Shown one piece after another: positions 61,029 through 64,000 of a stretch of 64,000 nucleotides of DNA. The notes under the pieces were generated by a model that saw only the letters and a list, made by a program, of their open reading frames with translations, made no database searches and had not been told where the DNA came from. Every line of letters starts with the position of its first letter. Positions within the stretch are counted from its first letter, which is position 1. The position numbers were made by a program, and so were the translations under genes. The stretch is from Bacteriovoracaceae bacterium UBA6200 (GTDB lineage Bacteria; Bdellovibrionota; Bacteriovoracia; Bacteriovoracales; Bacteriovoracaceae), in assembly GCA_002422605.1 (NCBI GenBank), contig DISW01000008.1:1-64000 (forward strand). The letters are read 5' to 3'.

Positions 61029-61832
61029 TTAGCGCTTTCTCGCAACCCTTCGTGCATAGAGAGATTTCAATCTTGCCTTTAAAACTTCGGGATTCGGGTA
61101 AGAAGGTAGGAGCGAGTAGTAAATATTATACGCTTCTTTGAGTTTTTCATTGGATTCGTAGGCATTGGCGATCAAGAACTTAACTTTTACAATCTGATCC
61201 TTCCGGCGTTCACGTTTCAAATATTCCATCCAGAACTCTACCGCTTTATCCCAGTTCTTATTATAAAACTCAATCAGACCCATCTGATAAAAAGCATCCA
61301 GATAATAGGGGTGAGCCGGTTGATCGATAATGACTTCAAAAATCTCCCGAGCCTTGGTGTAGCGACCCATTTCAAAAAAGGCTTCTCCCACCTTTAAATA
61401 GTAATAGTCGTAGTTTTTAAGGCGAGGTTTAACTTCCATCAAGATCTGGTATGCACGTATCGCTTCCCCATAATTTTTGGAGAAACTGAAATTAATGTCG
61501 GCAATTTTCTCGAGTGACTTCACCTGCCAGAGAGGATCGTCCACGTTATCCACAATATAGTGATAATACTTCAAGGCCTTAACTTGCTGATCCAAATAGA
61601 GATAGTAAATCTCGGCCAACTGATAATTAATTTTAGTTTTGATCTGTTTAGAAGGATTTTTTTTAAGGACTCGTTCATAGAGTTCAACTGCTTTGTTGAA
61701 CTCCTGATTATCGACGAACTTTTGAGCTGTTAAGATATCCTGGTTAAGTCCTGAGGTGAAGTCACAAGAACTTAAGCCCAGGATTAACAGGATGCTTAGA
61801 ATTTTATTCAGGAGTTTCAGTTGTTTCACCAT
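61029..61832 (-). CDS. TPR-repeat lipoprotein
   Basis: A 267-residue lipoprotein with a lipobox L-S-S-C (Cys about 22 of the protein) after a short hydrophobic signal. The mature protein is built of TPR helical hairpins (for example A-V-E-L-Y-E-R-V-L and A-I-R-A-Y-Q-I-L). It resembles periplasmic BamD/YbgF-type lipoproteins in layout, but no specific family is clear. I chose the ATG at 61832 inside the gyrA 3' end, with GAGGAAG upstream; a longer frame runs further into gyrA. Likely attached to the inner leaflet of the outer membrane. Confidence 0.78.
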   Translation of the reverse strand: MVKQLKLLNKILSILLILGLSSCDFTSGLNQDILTAQKFVDNQEFNKAVELYERVLKKNPSKQIKTKINYQLAEIYYLYLDQQVKALKYYHYIVDNVDDPLWQVKSLEKIADINFSFSKNYGEAIRAYQILMEVKPRLKNYDYYYLKVGEAFFEMGRYTKAREIFEVIIDQPAHPYYLDAFYQMGLIEFYNKNWDKAVEFWMEYLKRERRKDQIVKVKFLIANAYESNEKLKEAYNIYYSLLPSYPNPEVLKARLKSLYARRVARKR

Positions 61833-64000
61833 CAGTAGTATCTTCCTCTGCTTCGGCGATTTTCTCAACTGCGACAACTTTTTCATCTGGCTTAACATTA
61901 ATTAAGCGGACACCTTGAGTATTTCTTCCAAGAAGTGAAATACCCGAGATTTTCGTTCTGATGACCTGACCTTTATCGGTAATGATCATTAGATCATCCT
62001 TATCTGTAACAGGAAGGATTCCCATGATCTCGCCGGTTTTCTCAGTCAACTTCATGGCCAGAATACCTTTACCGCCACGAGACTGTTTGCGGTACTCTTC
62101 AGCACTTGAGCGTTTACCATAACCACGGGCCGTAACAGTGAGGATCTCAGATTTTTCATCGATAATTTCCATACCGATAACATATTCATCGTCTTCCAGG
62201 CTCATGCCCTTCACACCTTGAGAAACACGTCCCTGAGCACGGCAGTCATCTTCATGGAAGCGGATCGACTTACCGCCAGAAGAGGCGAGAAGAACGTCTT
62301 TATTTCCATCAGTGATTCTCACTGCCAGTACTTCGTCACCGTCAACAATCTTAATGGCCTTAAGACCGTTTTGGCGCATGTTTTTGTATTCTGAAAGTTC
62401 AGACTTTTTAACGATACCTTGTTTAGTTGCAAAAATAATGAAGTGACCTTCCTGCTCTTTAGGAACAGTAATGATCTCTTTCACTTTTTCATCAGCTGGA
62501 ACGTTAATGATGTTCACGATGTTTCGACCCTTAGAAGTTCTTAAGCCTTCAGGGATCTGATAAACCTTAATCGAGAATACAGTTCCCTTATCAGTGAAGA
62601 TCATCAACGTATCGTGGGTATCAGCAGTGAAGATACTTGTGAAGAAATCTTCATCCAGATCAGCACCTTTAACTCCTTTACCGCCACGTTTTTGAGAGCG
62701 GTAAGTATCTTTGGCCATTCTCTTCAGGTAACCCTTTTGAGTAATGGTCACGATCACTTCTTCATTCTTGATCAAATCTTCCATATGAATTTCGTCAGCT
62801 TGTGCGACGATTTCAGTACGGCGGTTATCTCCGTAATTTTCACGAATCTCTACAAATTCACCACGGATAATATCTTTGATTTGTTCTTCAGAAGATAGAA
62901 TGCCTTCTAAACGAGCAATTTCTTTCATCACTGCTTCATAATCAGCAACGATCTTATCACGCTCAAGACCAGTTAAGCGTTGGAGACGCATATCCAGGAC
63001 GGCCTGAGCTTGAATAGTTGAAAGAGTAAAGCGACTCATCAACTGCTCTTTCGCTTGAGCTGGACCTTCTGCCTTCTTAATCATCTCGACGATTTCGTCG
63101 ATATTTTCAACGGCAATCTTGAGACCTTCTAAAATATGTGCGCGCTCACGAGCTTTTTTGAGTTCGTAAGTTGTTCTACGGATAACGATCTCGCGACGGT
63201 GCTCAATAAAACATTGAAGCATCTCTTTAAGATCCATAACTTTCGGCTGACCATTATAAATCGAAAGGAAAATAATACCGAAAGAAACCTGCATCTGAGT
63301 TTGCTTATAGAGGCGGTTCAAAATAACTGAACCTTGCTCTCCACGCTTAACATCAATAACTACACGGATACCTTCACGTGAAGATTCATCACGAATATCA
63401 GAAATCCCTTCAATTGCTTTATCAGTAACAAGCTCAGCAATTTTTTCAATAAGCTTAGCTTTGTTAACTTGATAAGGAAGTTCTGTAATGATGATTTTTT
63501 CACGATCATTTTTACCAATTTCAATATCGGCTTTTGCACGAATCTGAATAACACCCTTACCAGTGTGGTAAGCTTGTTGAATCCCCGCAGTACCATGAAT
63601 TGAACCAGCCGTTGGAAAATCCGGACCAGGAATAATTTTAATCAGGTCATGAACAGATAGTGTTGAATCTTCAAGAAGGGCCACTAGACCATTCACAACT
63701 TCAGTTAAGTTATGCGGAGGAATGTTGGTTGCCATACCTACGGCAATACCAGCTGATCCATTGATTAAGAGATTTGGAATTTTTGTTGGAAGAACTGTTG
63801 GCTCTTGAAGAGATCCATCATAGTTTTCCTGCCAATCAACAGTTTCCTTATCAATATCACCAAGCATATCGTTTGCAAGTTTTTGCATTCTGGCTTCAGT
63901 ATATCGCATGGCCGCAGCACTATCTCCATCGATAGAACCGAAGTTACCCTGGCCATCCACGACAGTGTATCTCATTGAGAAATCCTGAGCGAGACGAACA
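61804..64000 (-). CDS. gyrA: DNA gyrase subunit A (5' end outside window)
   Basis: At least 732 residues are visible and the frame is open at the right edge. The catalytic tyrosine is in A-A-M-R-Y-T-E (codon 63901-63903). Downstream are the breakage-reunion domain and coiled coil, then the six-bladed C-terminal propeller with the GyrA-box Q-K-R-G-G-K-G that wraps DNA, and an acidic tail. The missing part is about the first 100 residues. Its 3' end overlaps the TPR lipoprotein start by 29 bases, so it is probably the head of the following operon. Confidence 0.97.
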   Translation of the reverse strand, partial: VRLAQDFSMRYTVVDGQGNFGSIDGDSAAAMRYTEARMQKLANDMLGDIDKETVDWQENYDGSLQEPTVLPTKIPNLLINGSAGIAVGMATNIPPHNLTEVVNGLVALLEDSTLSVHDLIKIIPGPDFPTAGSIHGTAGIQQAYHTGKGVIQIRAKADIEIGKNDREKIIITELPYQVNKAKLIEKIAELVTDKAIEGISDIRDESSREGIRVVIDVKRGEQGSVILNRLYKQTQMQVSFGIIFLSIYNGQPKVMDLKEMLQCFIEHRREIVIRRTTYELKKARERAHILEGLKIAVENIDEIVEMIKKAEGPAQAKEQLMSRFTLSTIQAQAVLDMRLQRLTGLERDKIVADYEAVMKEIARLEGILSSEEQIKDIIRGEFVEIRENYGDNRRTEIVAQADEIHMEDLIKNEEVIVTITQKGYLKRMAKDTYRSQKRGGKGVKGADLDEDFFTSIFTADTHDTLMIFTDKGTVFSIKVYQIPEGLRTSKGRNIVNIINVPADEKVKEIITVPKEQEGHFIIFATKQGIVKKSELSEYKNMRQNGLKAIKIVDGDEVLAVRITDGNKDVLLASSGGKSIRFHEDDCRAQGRVSQGVKGMSLEDDEYVIGMEIIDEKSEILTVTARGYGKRSSAEEYRKQSRGGKGILAMKLTEKTGEIMGILPVTDKDDLMIITDKGQVIRTKISGISLLGRNTQGVRLINVKPDEKVVAVEKIAEAEEDTTDGETTETPE

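Overview
The window joins the right-hand part of a prophage (1 to about 28.7 kb; its left end lies outside) to an ordinary stretch of Gram-negative chromosome (28.7-64 kb). A membrane-arm complex I operon, SurA-type periplasmic chaperones, lipoproteins, a Bdellovibrio-like mix of secreted proteins and moderate GC suggest a Bdellovibrionota / former deltaproteobacterial host such as a Bacteriovorax relative. That placement is inference; no rRNA is present to fix it. PROPHAGE, LATE GENES (plus strand, 1-16678): the end of the major capsid gene, a head-associated protein, T7-type tail tubular proteins A and B, a T7-like set of internal virion (ejection) proteins, a 994-residue tail fibre, then a lysis cassette (holin-like membrane protein, overlapping spanin-like pair, M15-type endolysin). 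PROPHAGE, EARLY GENES (minus strand, 28579-16675): RuvC-like resolvase, SNF2 helicase, PD-(D/E)XK DUF2800 nuclease, DUF2815 (Enc34-type) ssDNA-binding protein, family A DNA polymerase, Prim-Pol/helicase fusion, an HExxHxxGxxH metalloprotease, a tyrosine integrase and a small probable ribbon-helix-helix regulator. The two arms converge with a 4-bp overlap at 16675-16678. The element is therefore a temperate podovirus with T7-like virion genes and an Enc34-like replication module. A tRNA-Arg(ACG) gene at its right edge is the likely attachment site. HOST, 28.9-35.6 kb: single-gene units for a secreted EF-hand protein, a DUF2723 GT-C membrane protein, a DUF3617 protein, a Na/Pi cotransporter, a fatty-acid hydroxylase-type membrane protein, a secreted zinc protease and small exported proteins. 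HOST, 35.7-48.2 kb (minus): two tRNA-Ser genes directly downstream of serS, a large GYF/TPR membrane protein, and an operon with all seven membrane subunits of complex I (nuoA-H-J-K-L-M-N) and none of the peripheral subunits. HOST, 48.3-59.3 kb (plus): mfd, a parvulin, a SurA-like chaperone, pdxA and uvrA packed tightly, so both partners of transcription-coupled repair flank the surA-pdxA pair; then a 651-residue exported protein of unknown function. HOST, 59.4-64 kb (minus): gyrA (3' part), a TPR lipoprotein, and the genes atpZ-like, atpI-like, atpB and atpE for the ATP synthase Fo sector, ending at a bidirectional terminator. The most unusual items are the seven-bladed propeller on the phage tail fibre, the phage metzincin-like protease, an integrase about 10 kb from the putative attachment tRNA, the PPIase-less SurA next to a separate parvulin, and the large exported Cys-rich protein after uvrA.
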